DNA from: Paratrimastix pyriformis
Lineage: Eukaryota > Preaxostyla > Paratrimastigidae
Assembly (NCBI GenBank): GCA_027972325.1
Contig: JAPMOS010000179.1
Location: 1-60,862, forward strand
DNA: 60,862 nt
Direction: 5' to 3'
This document shows, in pieces, positions 32,440 to 45,147 of the stretch; the first letter of the stretch is position 1; each line of letters starts with the position of its first letter. The translations under genes were made by a program, and so were the position numbers. The notes under the pieces were generated by a model. The model was not told the origin of the DNA. It did not search any database and worked only from the letters and a program-made list of their open reading frames with translations.

Positions 32440-32981
32440 GTGGAGCACCACATGGCTTACAGCCCCACTGCCTCACCACCTCCTGAGCCTGCCGAAACCA
32501 CCTTTGCTCTTCCTGCCATTTTGAGGAGCAAAGGGTGGGGAGGGGAGACAGGTCATGTTACCTTTCCCCCCCTCTGTCACAACACCACCACACTCGCCCG
32601 CACACAGCCCTCGCGCTGGACCCGGGCAAGGAACTCTCGGTCTACAACGCCAACCGGCGTCTGACCAAGCAGGGCTACGATCACCCCAAGGCCGCTACGC
32701 GCCTCTTCACTCTGGAAGATGGGTCGAGGGTGGTCGTTTCCAACACCCACCGCGGCCGCAGTGGACATTGGGTCTCGTCGCGCGGACGCGGAGGCTCTGC
32801 TGTTCGAGGCGCGACCCGAGGATGGTCTCGGGGTGGCCGTGGCCGTGGCCGTGGCCGTGGCGGCCGCAAGTTCTTTTCGGCCGCCTCTTCTGCCCGTGGC
32901 AAGAGCTCCGCTGAGGAGTCTGCTGCGGAGGGGGGAAGAAGTGAATGGAAGGCACTTCGTCCCCCGGGGGTCTTTTCCTGA
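32440..32981 (+). pseudogene. arginine/glycine-rich ORF region (copy A)
   Basis: Equivalent to 2203-2706. The RG run is shorter by several residues than in copy D, from repeat contraction. The region is split between frames in this copy. Confidence 0.45.
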
Positions 32982-33262
32982 GGCTTCGCCCCTCTGTATT
33001 TTTCCTGATTTTTGCGTGACCTGGTAAGCCGGAGGTTTCTCCACCCTCCTCTTTCCCTCCGCAGACACATGCTTACCGGGGTGAGCTTCGGCGGCTCATG
33101 GGGAGGAGAAGTTGAATTTTATTGTGCCGATGTTTGATCAATCTTTGAAAGCCTCTTTTGTTTTGTCTCTCTCGTCTTTCTTCTCTACATTCTTTCTTTG
33201 GGATGCGTCTGGGCCTGACCACACCTTCCGGAGTGGTGCCCGGCCCCTTTGACGTGCTGACG

Positions 33263-33375
33263 CAAGGGCAGGGTACACTATCCGTGTCAGCTGACATGGA
33301 ATTTCTTTCTATTTGTGTTCAGTGCCGCTTTTTGCGTTGCCTGACGTGATGTCTATTTTCCTGGGGGTTTGGGAA
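33263..33375 (+). repeat. DIRS-I right inverted terminal repeat (copy A)
   Basis: Inverted match to 21805-21917. The element ends at 33401 and DIRS-N sequence follows at once. Confidence 0.85.
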
Positions 33376-33401
33376 GAAGAAGAGTCTCGATGATTCCTCG
33401 C

Positions 33402-36098
33402 ACTCCCGTCGGGTGTTGTGGGTCCAATGGGCCAGGAGAAGAGGACAACTGCGATGACCTCACGCTCGTCTCTACGCACCCAGAGTCAGGGAAGGGCTCT
33501 TTCACGAAGCCAGACTTTGTAACGAGGCACTCCGTCACACGTTCCATTCTCCTTCACGTGTGTCGGGTACCTGACCGCTCACATTTTTGCAAAAGGGGGG
33601 AGCCAGTCCCCAGGCCAGATGCAGACCCCCGTCACGAGGGGGTGGACAACCCTGGTGTGCATGGTCGAAGTAGAGAACTCGACAGTGGGGCCTATGTGTG
33701 TGTCCTGGAAGCTCGCGATCCTGGACTTGAGGAAAGACAGACCCGTTCCCTAGAACACGTCTCCTCCTCTTGGGGGACATCTGTTAGATCAGGCCCTTCC
33801 CCCCCCCCAGGGGAACGTCATGCTCACCCGGTCCCGCGCGGGGTGGTGGCCCAGGCATGTCGAGCACACGATGCTTCCCTCCTAAACGTATTTCGTGTGA
33901 AAGAGCAACGGGGGGTGTTTCCCTCGGTTCCGAAAGAGTATAAGACCTCTGAAACGTGGTGTGGCGACCGCCATGGTTCCATGTGGGACATGGAGTCCGG
34001 ACCGAGTCATCGTGTCTCCGATCCGAAACCGGGGAGTTGGCTGCTCCCCTGGTGCGCGCCCAAAATAGATGAAGCTCCTCTCTTGCAACCGCCAGTGTGT
34101 GTTGAAGAGGGAGAAGCTCGCAGTGTGCGTTGTTGTAAAATCCTGCGAGTTGTGCCGCAGGAACGTGCGCGCCTGTGTGCCCGCAGATCATCAGGGCCAT
34201 GAGTCGGCTCCCTGGTCGAACGGTGCGTGGTGGACATGGGACCTCCTGCCTTGCCCCGCGACAACATGGGCTCCGCGACAACACGGCCACGCGAAGATGG
34301 TCGAAGCCAAACGTTCTGGCGAAGTGAGAGGTTCGAAGTGGGAGGTTTGCCCTCTGGCACAAAGAATGGCCACGGAATGAAGAGGGCGACGTGAAGATGC
34401 CAAGTGCAGACCCACAAGACAACTGGTCGATTGTTCAGAAGTGACTCGGAGTGTTCGCTATATTCTCCCTCCCGAGCGACCAGGTCAATCAACCCCAGAT
34501 GGAAGACCGGCTTGAGAAGAACTTGAGCGCGAAATGAGTTGCGCGCGTGACCAGTAATCGTGCGAATTTCAGAGTCACACGTGGACTAAACGCTGATAGC
34601 GGAGGTCATCCACTGACGTGGGCCCAGAGCGAGTGCACGGGCGTCCCTCGCCGGATAACCGTTGACCCAGCATTCCATTCATCTCATTGTTCGATCCTGA
34701 AAACCCATGAAGGATTTTGGCCTGAAATATTTGCCAACCAGGTGTTTCGACAGACTGAGTGGCTCCGCAGAGTCTGAGACATGGCCAGAAGAGAGACCAC
34801 CAGCATTTCCGAGATCCTCTAAGCCGCCTGTCAAATGACACTGGTGATGAAATTCCTTCAAAGGAATTGAACAGACTGTATGAAAAAGTTTGTTGTTGTG
34901 CCAAACGAGCACCATGGGGTCGAACGAACAGAGTATCGAACTGATTCGTCAGCCCTTTCAACCGCAAAGTCAAATCGACCAGTGAATAAATTCCTTCAAA
35001 GGAATTAAACAGACTGTACAACAGAGGTTGCTGGCGTGTCGAACGAGCCCCGTGGGGCCGAATGAGCAGAGTATCAAACTGATTCGCTCAAAACGTGACG
35101 TGGTGGTCTGGTGGGTCTGTCAGTGAACGTATGTATCAAGGTTGCTTTGAAACTGAACCGACACCTCAAGCAGGCATCCTTCGTCCCGAAGCAATGAGTA
35201 TTCCAGTGCATGTCACGGTGACCAGGCACCAACGAACAGTGCCATTCCAAAGGAAACTGGGGTGATACCCCAACCGAAAGTCTTTGCGGAGGATGGCGCA
35301 AATTGGCCCAAGCCCAACGAGCTCAGCCAGTTCAAAGTTGCACGCAGGACGGTCACGAAAACGGAATAAAGACTATCTTTCTTTGCTTTTCCGTTTTGGT
35401 TTTTTCTGATCTTTGTTTGGAAGTTTTTGTTTCCTTCCGTTTTTGGTTTGTAAAAAACAAAATATAAAGCGAGTGCTATTGTGACGCCACAGACCCGGAA
35501 AGGAGGACCCAGATTCTGAGATTCCAGGTGATTCTTCTCCAGTCCGTCCGGGAGAGTTGAGAGGCCGGCAAAAGGGCCTGTAACCCTCACAAAGTAAAAC
35601 GCGGCGACCCACGAGGAGGTGGGAAGAGAGAGACGCGATGAGTTGATCAATGAGATCAGTCGTTCAAGGCTACAAGGCAGGGGTTGAAAAGTGACAAGGC
35701 GGCCTTGAAAAATCAATTGAAATAAGGCCAGCACTTTCAGAGCGCCAAAGGAGCGGCACGTTGGCCGACATCTCTTAGATCATTCCAAAAGTCAACCCAA
35801 CTCGACGAAACAAAATGCAAGGTCTTCAGAGCTCTCGAGTAACTATTCGAAAATTCTTGAAAAAGCATAGAAACCCGAAAACCCGGGAATAAAAGATGCG
35901 TTGCGATTTGCTTATTGCGCAAAAGGACGAGTCGACTGCCGGCACTGACATGACATGTCAAATTCTTTTGATAAAATTTTTGGATGTCAGTGCCGTTTTG
36001 CGTGCTTGCTGTGCAAGTGTTCACTCTTTCTTGGTTTGGGTTTGTTTGGGGCTATCCCACGAAGGCTGTCCCTCGTTCTCCGAACTCGTGAAGGAGAA
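33402..36098 (-). mobile_element. DIRS-N fragment, left half, inverted
   Basis: The minus-strand sequence starts at 36098 with the DIRS-N left terminus and left repeat (about 35925-36055), and matches 47776-50463 in reverse. It stops where the DIRS-I right end lies, so DIRS-I or a rearrangement removed the rest. The interior after the repeat (for example TTTTCAAGAATTTTCG) is a different subtype from 17764 and 51241. No coding capacity is recognised. Confidence 0.75.
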
Positions 36099-38988
36099 GG
36101 GGGGCGGGCTGCGGCGGCTTGGCCTGGGGGGCGGGCTGCGGTGGCTTGGCCTGGGGGGCGGGCTGCGGCGGCTTGGCCTGGGGGGCGGGCTGCGGCGGCT
36201 TGGCCTGGCTGGCTCGGGGCTTGGCTTTGGGCTCGGGCTCGGGCACCGGTTTCGACGAAGGCTGGGCTTCCTCGGTGGCCGACTCCGGTGGGAGTGCGCA
36301 GGCCTTGACCTCATACTCGTCATCGGCCTCCGCCGCCTTGGCCTCGGCTTCGGAGGTCGGCTCGGCTTGGGAAAGAAGCGCCTTCAGGGTGGCCCGCTTG
36401 GCCGGCTCTGACTTCGGCGGCTCTGGGTGCTCGGAGGCGGCTTCCTCCCGGAGTGCCCGCCTTTCCTCACGTAGTTCCCGGTCGACGGTCTTCAGCATGC
36501 GCTTGCTGGCACGGGGGATGTCGTGGTGGCCCATCTCCTCCCAGAGCCGGGCGTACGGGCAGTGCTCGGGCATCAGGTAGTCCTGCATTGCCGGTGGCAG
36601 TTGTGCCGCGCACCACCCCAGCCAGTAGCCGAGGACCAACTCGAACTCGGAGAGACGCCGGCCGTCCATGAAGGTGATCTCTTGGGGCATGTTGCCAACG
36701 TCCGTCTCGTTGAGGCGCTCGAACGGGCAGCCCAGCTCACCCAGCTCCTCGGAGAAGGCCGGGAGTCGAACCTTGCCCTTGCGGAATGGGAAGGGCCGCA
36801 CGTTGAGGCAGTTCATGAAGGCAAAGGTCTCGGTCCGGACGAGATGGCACCGCAGGATCTCCCGGGCGGCCTCGTCGGGGGCAGGTAGAGGACGGGGGTG
36901 GTCTCCGGCGGCCACCTCAGCTGCATCGTGGGCCTCGAGCAGCATGAAGGTCTGCTCGGCCTGCCGAATGGGCTTCTTGAGATCGGCCGCTGCAGTAGAG
37001 GTGGAGAACCACTGAACGACCCCTCCAACATGGCGCGAGCAAGCCACCGATTCATCTCCGCATCCCTGGCCTGGCGGGCAGGACGTGTGAGCGGCAGCGT
37101 GGAAATGGTTGGTGCATGCGGACCTCAAAGATGCGCCACAGGTTCGTGGCTGACGGCTGTCGCTCAACCGGGAGCTGGGAGAGGGCACACAGCATCTCCA
37201 GGGAGAAGCACTCCAGAATCTTCACAAGCTTGGCCGGGGCGTCTTCGCCTTTGGGGAAGTGCAGCTCCTTGAGGGCGGGTTCCAAATGTGTGGCAAAGTC
37301 AGGATCCTCACGGATGTAGCGCTTGGGGGCCTGATAAGGGCGGGGAGGTGGGGTGATGATAATCAAGAGACGGGAGACGACAGACTTGGAGGGATGCACG
37401 CTTGAGGTTCAGCAGGACGTCGAAGGTGCTGCTTCCAAACCGCGCGTCGTGAGTAAGCAGGTTGACCCGATGTTGCAGCTCGAGCATGGCCTCCGGATCG
37501 AGAGTGTTGTAAACGGCCACGTCGATGTAGTCCTCCTTCAGGTGCTGTGCAGGGGGGAAGAGGTGCGTTGTTATGAGGGCGGAGACAACGTGCAAGAGAC
37601 CTGCCGGATCTGGGGGTGTAGCTTGTTGAGCTTCTCCACCCTTTGGCGAAGCTCGGTCCGCTGTTCTGCGGTGATCTCGGGCGGCAACTCGGAGACCCGG
37701 CGCGGGTCCACGATGATGCGCGCAACCTGGAACCTAGGGGCACGATTAGAGGCCGATCCACCAAAAAAAGAGCATTGTCAGACCGGTGCGAGCCGTCGAC
37801 CACCTGGTATCGAGCCTCGTCCAGGGCCGACGTTTGGACGATTATGCTGAACAGGACGGCCGCTCCCAGCTTCTCGAACCATTCCACAATTGCTCCGAGG
37901 CGCTCGTAGGCAAGGGGCCGGGCGAGGCTCGGGCAGGGGTCGATGGAGCTCAGCAGCACATGGGCCCTCTTGCCGTGGCACTTTTCCGACAGAGAGAGAT
38001 CGAAGAGCCCCCCCCTAACAACCCGAACAAAGCGAAAGGAATGTGCAGTCAGTAACTTGTTCAAAAAAAGGGAAACGATGAAAACAGGTCACGAGTGGTG
38101 GGAGGAGGCAGGGTGGCGCGCAAGGTACGCATTGACGATATCAACGACGGACTGCATTACTTGGCGAGCGGGGTGGGAGGAGGGAGGGTGGCGCGCAAGG
38201 TACGCATTGACGAGATCAACGACGGACTGCAGTACTTGGCGAGCGGCCTCCGGGGAGAAGTCGTCCGGGTCGGTGCTTGCGCTCGGCCTTCGCCTTGGGT
38301 TCGGGGGCACGGCCGCCCTCGTCCGACGACGAGGAGGAGATCTCCACTGGGGCCGGGTGCTTGTGCCGGTGCCGCGGCCTGGCGTCCTCCTGGGGGGCGT
38401 CGTCCGAGCCCTTCGCCTCCGCAGCCTCCTTGGCCTCATGAGGCGGCCCAGGCTTCCGGCGGGCCGGTGGCGGGGGCCGGGGCCGCGGCCTTCGCCTCCT
38501 TGGCGGCCTCCTTCTTGGACTTGGCGGCCACCGGGGCCGCCTTCTTGCCTTCTTCGGGGGCCTCGCGATCCTTCTTGGGCTTGGCGGCCGCCGGGGCCGC
38601 CTTCTTGGGCTTGGGCGGGCTCGGCACATCATCGTCGTCCAGGATTCTGAAATCCAAAAAAGAATCAGCTGGGAAAGGCCAGAACCCGCTCCGACAGACG
38701 GCCGAGCGGCTCCAGTTCCCTTGTCCTTGTGCTCGACGGCGCCAGAGGCGGGCGTCGTCGGACGGGCGGTCAGGGCGGTCGGGGCCTTCGGGGCGGTAGG
38801 GGTCGGGGCAGGGGGCGCTCCTGGTGCGGTGTGCGTGGCGGCGGGGGCGGGAGACCTAACAAAGAACGAATTTAGCACCGAGCCGGAGGTGCGATGCAAA
38901 TACGGACGAGGGCTCCTCGCGTTCGGGCTCGTCCTCCTCCCCACCGATGTCGAGGAGGAGGTCTTTACCGGCGGAATCAGGTGAGGAC
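36099..38988 (-). pseudogene. gene M copy 2
   Basis: Minus-strand multi-exon gene fragment, uninterrupted by the LINE and SCA and so the best view of gene M. From the 5' side: KDLLLDIG-type exon, lysine-rich ILDDDDVPSPPKPKK exon, acidic serine exon, two tandem 81-bp units (38094-38250), the VVDGSHR region, PEITAEQRTELRQRVEKL, HLKEDYIDVAVYNTL, YIREDPDFATHLEPALKEL, then a further intron at 37071-37123 and a long exon with LVLGYWLGWCAAQLPPAMQ and HCPYARLWEEMGH, ending in 27-bp repeats encoding PPQPAPQAK at 36100-36215. A two-base indel versus copy 1 near 38470 breaks a proline-rich frame. Both ends are cut by DIRS elements. Function unknown. Confidence 0.65.
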
Positions 38989-39875
38989 GCGAGGAATCAT
39001 CGAGACTCTTCTTCTTCCCAAACCCCCAGGAAAATAGACATCACGTCAGGCAACGCAAAAAGCGGCACTGACCACAAATAGAAAGAAATTCCATGTCAGC
39101 TGACACGGATAGTGTACCCTGCCCTTGCGTAAGCACGTCAAAGGGGCCGGGCACCACTCCGGAAGGTGTGGTCAGGCCCAGACGCATCCCAAAGAAAGAA
39201 TGTAGAGAAGAAAGACGAGAGAGACAAAACAAAAGAGGCTTTCAAAGATTGATCAAACATCGGCACAATAAAATTCAACTTCTCCTCCCCATGAGCCGCC
39301 GAAGCTCACCCCGGTAAGCATGTGTCTGCGGAGGGAAAGAGGAGGGTGGAGAAACCTCCGGCTTACAGGTCACGCAAAAAATCAGGAAAAAATACAGAGG
39401 GGGCGAAGCCTCAGGAAAAGACCCCCGGGGGACGAAGTGCCTTCCATTCACTTCTTCCCCCTCCGCAGCAGACTCCTCAGCGGAGCTCTTGCCACGGGCA
39501 GAAGAGGCGGCCGAAAAGAACTTGCGGCCGCCACGGCCACGGCCACGGCCACGGCCACGAGTAGCACCCCGAGACCATCCTCGGGTCGCGCCTCGAACAG
39601 CAGAGCCTCCGCGTCCGCGCGACGAGACCCAATGTCCACTGCGGCCGCGGTGGGTGTTGGAAACGACCACCCTCGACCCATCTTCCAGAGTGAAGAGGCG
39701 CGTAGCGGCCTTGGGGTGATCGTAGCCCTGCTTGGTCAGACGCCGGTTGGCGTTGTAGACCGAGAGTTCCTTGCCCGGGTCCAGCGCGAGGGCTGTGTGC
39801 GGGCGAGTGTGGTGGTGTTGTGACAGAGGGGGGGAAAGGTAACATGACCTGTCTCCCTCCCCACCCCTTTGCTCC

Positions 39876-41336
39876 TCAAAATGGCAGGAAGAGCAAAGGT
39901 GGTGTCGGCAGGCTCAGGAGGTGGTGAGGCAGTGGGGCTGTAAGCCATGTGGTGCTCCACGCCACCAGGGAGGCGGGTGGGAGTATTTCTGGGGGTTTGG
40001 GAAGAAGAAGAGTCTCGATGATTCCTCGCTTCAGCCTCGGAGCCTCGGCGAACGAGTAATCAATCTCGACGACCTTCATCTTCCCAAACCCCCAGGAAAA
40101 TAGACAGCATGCCAAAGGAATCACACTGCCTCCCAACTCGTGCCTGCCAAAGGGGGGGAACTCCCTAGGGGTCCCCCTTGTCAGGTTCAGCGGCCCCGAC
40201 ATTTCATGAGGTTTGCCACTGAACCGACCCGCCAACAGTGCCTCGTCGAAGCGATCCGTGACTCCTTCCACTGTGCGACCATAGTGCATTTGGTAGGTGC
40301 TGGACCTGGAGCTCCAACGAAACCTGGTCAGAATCTGTGGCAGTGGAATGCCCAGTGCAGCGGCTTTCGACGGGGCGGCTGAGCGAATTGAATGGGCACC
40401 CCACTGCAGGGGAATGCCTGCCACCGTCATCGTCGAACGCACGCAGTTCCGGATCCAGTCTGCCGAGATGGCTTTGCCCACCCTGCACTTCACTGAATTA
40501 TCCCGTGGAAAGACAAAGAAGGTGTCCGACACTGCCTGACCCGCAACCGCTGGTTCCGTCGGCCGCTTGGTCAGCCACTGTTTCATGGCGCAGTGTAGGC
40601 ACAGTGGGTTGTCGGGAGCCCCGACCACCTGGACCCATCGAATCTTGGTGTTGTGTGTCTCCTTCGGGCACACCTTCAGCCGAACTGAGTGCTCGCACCC
40701 CGGCTGGCCGAACTCAAAGCGTGAGTCGGAAAAAGAGATCGAGGTTGTGTCCATGACCCTCAACCCCGCGATCTCCAACAAGCTGGCGACTTTACCAATG
40801 AGCCGATTTTGGTCAAGGGTCGCAGCCCATTCCCCCTCGAGCAATTTCAAGAGGTCTGCTAGGTCCCAGATCGGACCGAGGTCTTTGCCCCCAGCCGGTT
40901 TGTCCTTCCCGATGCCGGTGACGACTTGTTTCACCAGTTTGCCTTCCGGTGATAGAGGGTGGCCACTCATGGTGAAGTACATGGACAGTGCTGAGCGACG
41001 TGCCCCTGCCGAGCCCGAGCTGAGGTCCCTCTCCATGGCCTCATCCGCAATGAACGAGGCGACCTGGACCTCATTCTGGTCGGTCGCCTCCGTGATCGGA
41101 GCCAGGTCTTTGAGCGCGCACCACTCTTCATAGCGGCGAATGATGTGTGAGTATTTCTTCGAGGTTTTCTCTGCCAATGACCTCTGAATGAAATAACCTG
41201 CCGCTGCCGACAGCTCCGGATGCTTAGGGGCCCAAGCAGGAGCCTCATCTGAGAGCTTTTTCCGGGCTGTGGGTGTGGGTGTCGCGCGTCCTGGGGCAGG
41301 ACCTTTCTTGCCCGGGCGGAACAGAGTTCCGTCCAC
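39876..41336 (-). pseudogene. DIRS-I tyrosine recombinase (copy C)
   Basis: An open frame of nearly 490 codons covers the core-binding and catalytic parts, with the Arg, H-x-x-R, Trp and Tyr positions of the tyrosine recombinase family in order. Its C-terminal end runs on into the ICR. It belongs to an element missing its left part. Confidence 0.8.
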
Positions 41337-41546
41337 GGGTGTCCCCGCGGCGTTCTGGGCATCACAGGCCCCGCTCGTGGGTGCTTCCGACCGACCCGGG
41401 GGTTTGTCACACAGGACTCCGGGTGGTGCGTCATGGGAGTGGGGGTGGTGGTGCTCTTTGAGCGCAGAGACGCTGCCAGCTCGGCTAAGGTCATGTCCTC
41501 TCCCGAGTCTGCGTCGACGTCTACAGCTCCCTGTCCCACTGTGGGA

Positions 41547-43481
41547 TCAGGGGCTCGTTGCTCCCCACCAGGCCTCCGGGTCGTCGAAGATCCGGGCTGG
41601 ACCCATGGGGTGCAGCTGTCGGTCCTGGAACTTCTGGACGAGGGTGAGATCCGGATTGGTGAGTGTCTGCCAACCCCACTCGAGGTGTGCCCTGGCTTGC
41701 CGGACTGGGTCCCCCGACACCTGTGTCACACAACACTCCCAGTGTGGGGGCCCAATTCCCTTGAGGTTGCGTGTCGTGCCTGCCAGGAATGTGTTCTCCT
41801 GCCGTGGTAGGGTCAGGGGTGGTGCCACTGCCATGTGCAGCATCACTGGCCACCACGGTGCCGATGTCCACACCGGGGTGAGGAGAAGAGCCTCCCCCCG
41901 CTGCTCCCTCAACCGTTCCAAGACTCTGAGGATGAGCGAGAACGGTGGGTTTATCCACGGCACTTCTGAGGCTAGGTTCTGCCGGAAGAAGTCCACTCCC
42001 GCCGCTCCCGGTTCCTTGACCAAGGACCAGAACCGGGGGCACAGGTGGTTTCGCGCCGATGCAAAGGCGTCCACCGTCGGCTTCGTCCTGAGTTTCACCA
42101 CCGCCCTGAAGAGGGCTGGGTGGAGCTGGTAATCTTCGGCGTCGACCCACCGCGAGAGCCTGTCCGCTCTCACGTTGTCGGTGCCGTGAATGTGCTCTGT
42201 GGTGAGGGTGATCTGGTGTGTCTGGCAGAACTCCCAGAGTGTTCTCAACCGGGTGTTGAGCTGCTGGCTCTGTGACTTGAGTCTGCCGACTGACCACACG
42301 ACAGACGAATTGTCCGAGAACCAAAGTACGGACTTGCCCGTGACCTGTTCCCGGAACAGGTGGAGTGACCTGATGCCCGCTTCCAATTCAAGCGGGTTTA
42401 TTGAACTGATCTCCTGCAGGTCCGTCACTCTCCACAACTCGTGTGCTGGGATGCCCTGCTCGATGCTCTGTGCCGGAGTCCTCAGCACTGCCCCCCAGCC
42501 CATCTCGGCTGCATCCGTGGTCAGGATCAGCTCTGCTGGTGGGGTCCGAAGTGGGGTGCTGGTGGGGTACTGTGCATGTTCCCACCACTCCAAGTCCCTG
42601 TGTGACTCCTCCGAAAGGGTCACCAGTGCGTGCCATCCCCCCTGCGCCTTGATCGCCGTGGACAGGTCGATGTTCAGGTTGCGCAGGTACAAGCAGGCCG
42701 GGCGAATCGTCTCCCTGCATGACGACATAAACCCGATCACCGCTGCCAATGATTTGGCTTTGATGGTGGTGCACTGTTGGGTGTTGTGCGCCATCTCTCT
42801 CACCTTCTGTGCCTTCTCGGGTGGGAGTGAGAGTGTCATCGCTCGAGTGTCGAGGACAAACCCCAGGAACTCCAGCATTTGAACTGGTTCCACTTGGGTT
42901 TTGTCCCAGCTGATCTCGAACCCGAGTGAGAGAAGGTGACGAAGGAGTGCCAGTGTATGCAGCTTGGTCTCCTGTGGTGACCTGCCCAACACCAGGAGGT
43001 CGTCGATGTAGTGGACTCCCAAGATGCCGTGTCTCCGGGCTTCCTTGATTGCCACTCTCATGGTCTTTGTAAAGATTCTGGGAGCCACATTCAGGCCGAA
43101 TGGGAGGGCTTGGAAGCGATATTCCGTGCCCTCCCATTCGACTCCCAGGTATTTCCGGTGAGGTGGAAAGATCGGGATGTGAAAGTATGCATGTTTCAAG
43201 TCGATCTTGGTGGCCCACATCATGGGCTCCACCACGGCCCTCACCGTCTTCCACCCCTCCATTTTGAAGGAGGGGCAGAAGATGAAGTGATTCAAGGCGG
43301 TGAGGTCCAGGATCAACCTCCATTTCCCGCCGGGCTTGGGCCGCCCAAAAATGGGAGATCTCATCCCTTTGTCCGACCCCCCCTGGATCGTTTTCAGTGC
43401 CGATATCCCAAGGTACTCCTGGACCACCGCCTCCAAGCCCAGTTTCTCCTCCCCACCAAGTGGTAAGGGTCCCGGGACCAC
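41547..43481 (-). pseudogene. DIRS-I polymerase: RT, RNase H, methyltransferase-like (copy C)
   Basis: One long open frame of about 640 codons shows, in order, LDLTALNHFIF, KIDLKHAYFHIPIF and YIDDLLVLG of a DIRS-type reverse transcriptase; TTDAAEMGWGA, SDNSSVVWS and HIHGTDNVRADRLSR of RNase H; and VDAFASARNHLCPRFWS with WINPPFSLILRVLERL of the methyltransferase-like domain common in DIRS. NPPF is the catalytic-type tetrapeptide. The element as a whole is incomplete. Confidence 0.85.
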
Positions 43482-44424
43482 GTCCCCGGGTTGGGTGGGG
43501 TCCCTTGAACGGGATGTGAAACCCTTCCGATACCACCTGTGCCACTTCCCGAGGTGGTCTGAGGGCCAACCACTCCTCCCGGTGCCGAGCCAGCCTGCCT
43601 GCCAGTGGTCCCCGAGGTGGGTGCTGTGCCAGCAGCCGCAGTTTGGCCTGCTCCCGGTCCCATTGAGGGTCCAGTCCGAGAAGGAAGGGTCCCTCCCCCC
43701 CAGGGGTTGGGACTGTCCCTCCCCGAGCTGAGCCCCCCTTGGGCCGTGTTATGGGGTGAGGCAGAGTTTCCCCCTGAGGGGTGGGGGGTGAGTGGGTTCC
43801 CGAGTTGGGTGCCTGCCCTCCCGGGACTTGGCACCCTCCTCCGGTCCCGTGACGGGGTTGTGGGGGGAGAGCGGGAACAAGACGGGGCGGAGGGGTGAGG
43901 GAGTGCATGAAGGGTGGTGCAGGTGTGCTGGACAGACTGCTGCCGCCCTCCCTTGCTCTGGTCCCACTCCCGGGCCAGGTAGGTCTTGCCCTGCCATTTG
44001 ATCTGGCCGTTTTGGGGGGTTACTTTTATCGGCGCCACCCCCCAGGGGCGCCTGGTCCCCCCCCCACCCCCGCACCCGTACCGGAGGGGGTGGTGGGGAC
44101 GCGAGTCGCTGCCTCCGCCACTGAGGTGCATGAGCTTCACCGCCAACGCTGGGTGTTTCCGGGACCCTGCCTCGCAGACCTCCCCGCGTGTCCCCGCATT
44201 GGGGAGTGTGACCGCCTCTTTCAGCCTCGGAGCCTCGGCGAACGAGTAATCAATCTCGACGACCTTCATCTTCCCAAACCCCCAGGAAAATAGACATCAC
44301 CTCAGGCAACGCAAAAAGCGGCACTGATCACAAATAGAAAGAAATTCCATGTCAGCTGACACGGATAGTGTACCCTGCCCTTTGCGTTTCGCACGCTTCA
44401 AGACGCATCCCTATTGGGCAAAGA

Positions 44425-45147
44425 ATGGATCAAGCAGATCAACAAGCAACACCACAACAACAGACCCAGCAGCAACAGGGGCCCGCCCTTGACCCTGAAC
44501 ATCCGGCCAACCCTGGCCCCCAAACCCAACCTCCTGACCCTGAAGGCGACACTGGAGCGGAGGGTGACAGCTCTCTGTTGGGTGCAACAAATCCTGAAGA
44601 AAAAGAAGGTGAAAGCGATCAAGATCAAGAGGAAGTCGGACAATACTACTTCGATACTCTCCAACAGATCTATTTCAAACCAACGGCCAAGTTACCGGAC
44701 ATCTTTGCGAAGGAGGCCCCTACAAAAAAGGTGGTGACTCCTCCAACCTTACCAGAAAGAGAAGCACAGACTTTGCAGATGCTGGGGCTGCAATTCAATC
44801 GTCTTCAACACGAAGCACCGACACAAGAGGAATTCGCTCGCGTTGTTCACGTCGGCCGCGCGTTTCCCAACTTTCGAGACCAAGGCAAGGCCGATCCTGC
44901 AGTTGCACCACCAGTGAGTGCCTTACGCCTCATTGATCCAGACCTGCGGAAGGCGGCGACTCAACGGGACAGTGCGCTGGCTCGGGCTACAGCAGGGGTG
45001 TTCTCCGCTATGCGCCCTCTACAGACTCTGGTGGCACTCGCCAACCTTTCGACGGCATCATCGCCGTCTGAGCTCTCATTCGAGGCCGCTCGAAACCTTG
45101 GCATCCTGGCTCTGGATGCCCTCAAGGAAAACGACGAGGACCCTTAG
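44425..45147 (+). pseudogene. DIRS-I gag-like region (copy B)
   Basis: An open frame of about 240 codons from the ATG just inside the left repeat. The N-terminus is Gln/Pro-rich, followed by an acidic part (EEKEGESDQDQEEVGQYY) and helical segments. No zinc knuckle is seen. Gag assignment rests on position and composition. Confidence 0.55.

Larger units (their letters stand above)
21756..33401 (+). mobile_element. DIRS-I copy A
   Basis: This runs from the left terminus TTCAGCCTCGG to the right terminus TTCCTCGC and is the only copy here with both ends. It contains left inverted repeat, gag-like region, polymerase (RT, RNase H, methyltransferase-like), tyrosine recombinase, ICR, RG-rich ORF region and right inverted repeat. 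It is enlarged by SCA copy 2 (23160-24574) and by a tandem 2.9 kb repeat of the polymerase region. It carries several breaks and is a fossil, but its similarity to copies B, C and D suggests youth. No target duplication was seen, as expected for recombinase-mediated insertion. Confidence 0.85.
38989..44219 (-). mobile_element. DIRS-I copy C, lacking its left part
   Basis: On the minus strand it runs from inside the pre-RT region at 44219 through polymerase, recombinase, ICR (39985-40104), RG-rich ORF region and right repeat (39015-39125) to the right terminus at 38989, where gene M begins. The gag-like region and left terminus are missing. The remaining polymerase and recombinase frames look largely whole, with few breaks, making this the best-preserved coding copy in the window. 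It still lacks essential parts and is treated as a fossil. Confidence 0.85.

Noticed and set aside
31000-41500. Large inverted repeat as a gene-amplification palindrome
   Set aside because: Fully explained by two DIRS-I copies in opposite orientation with different neighbours.
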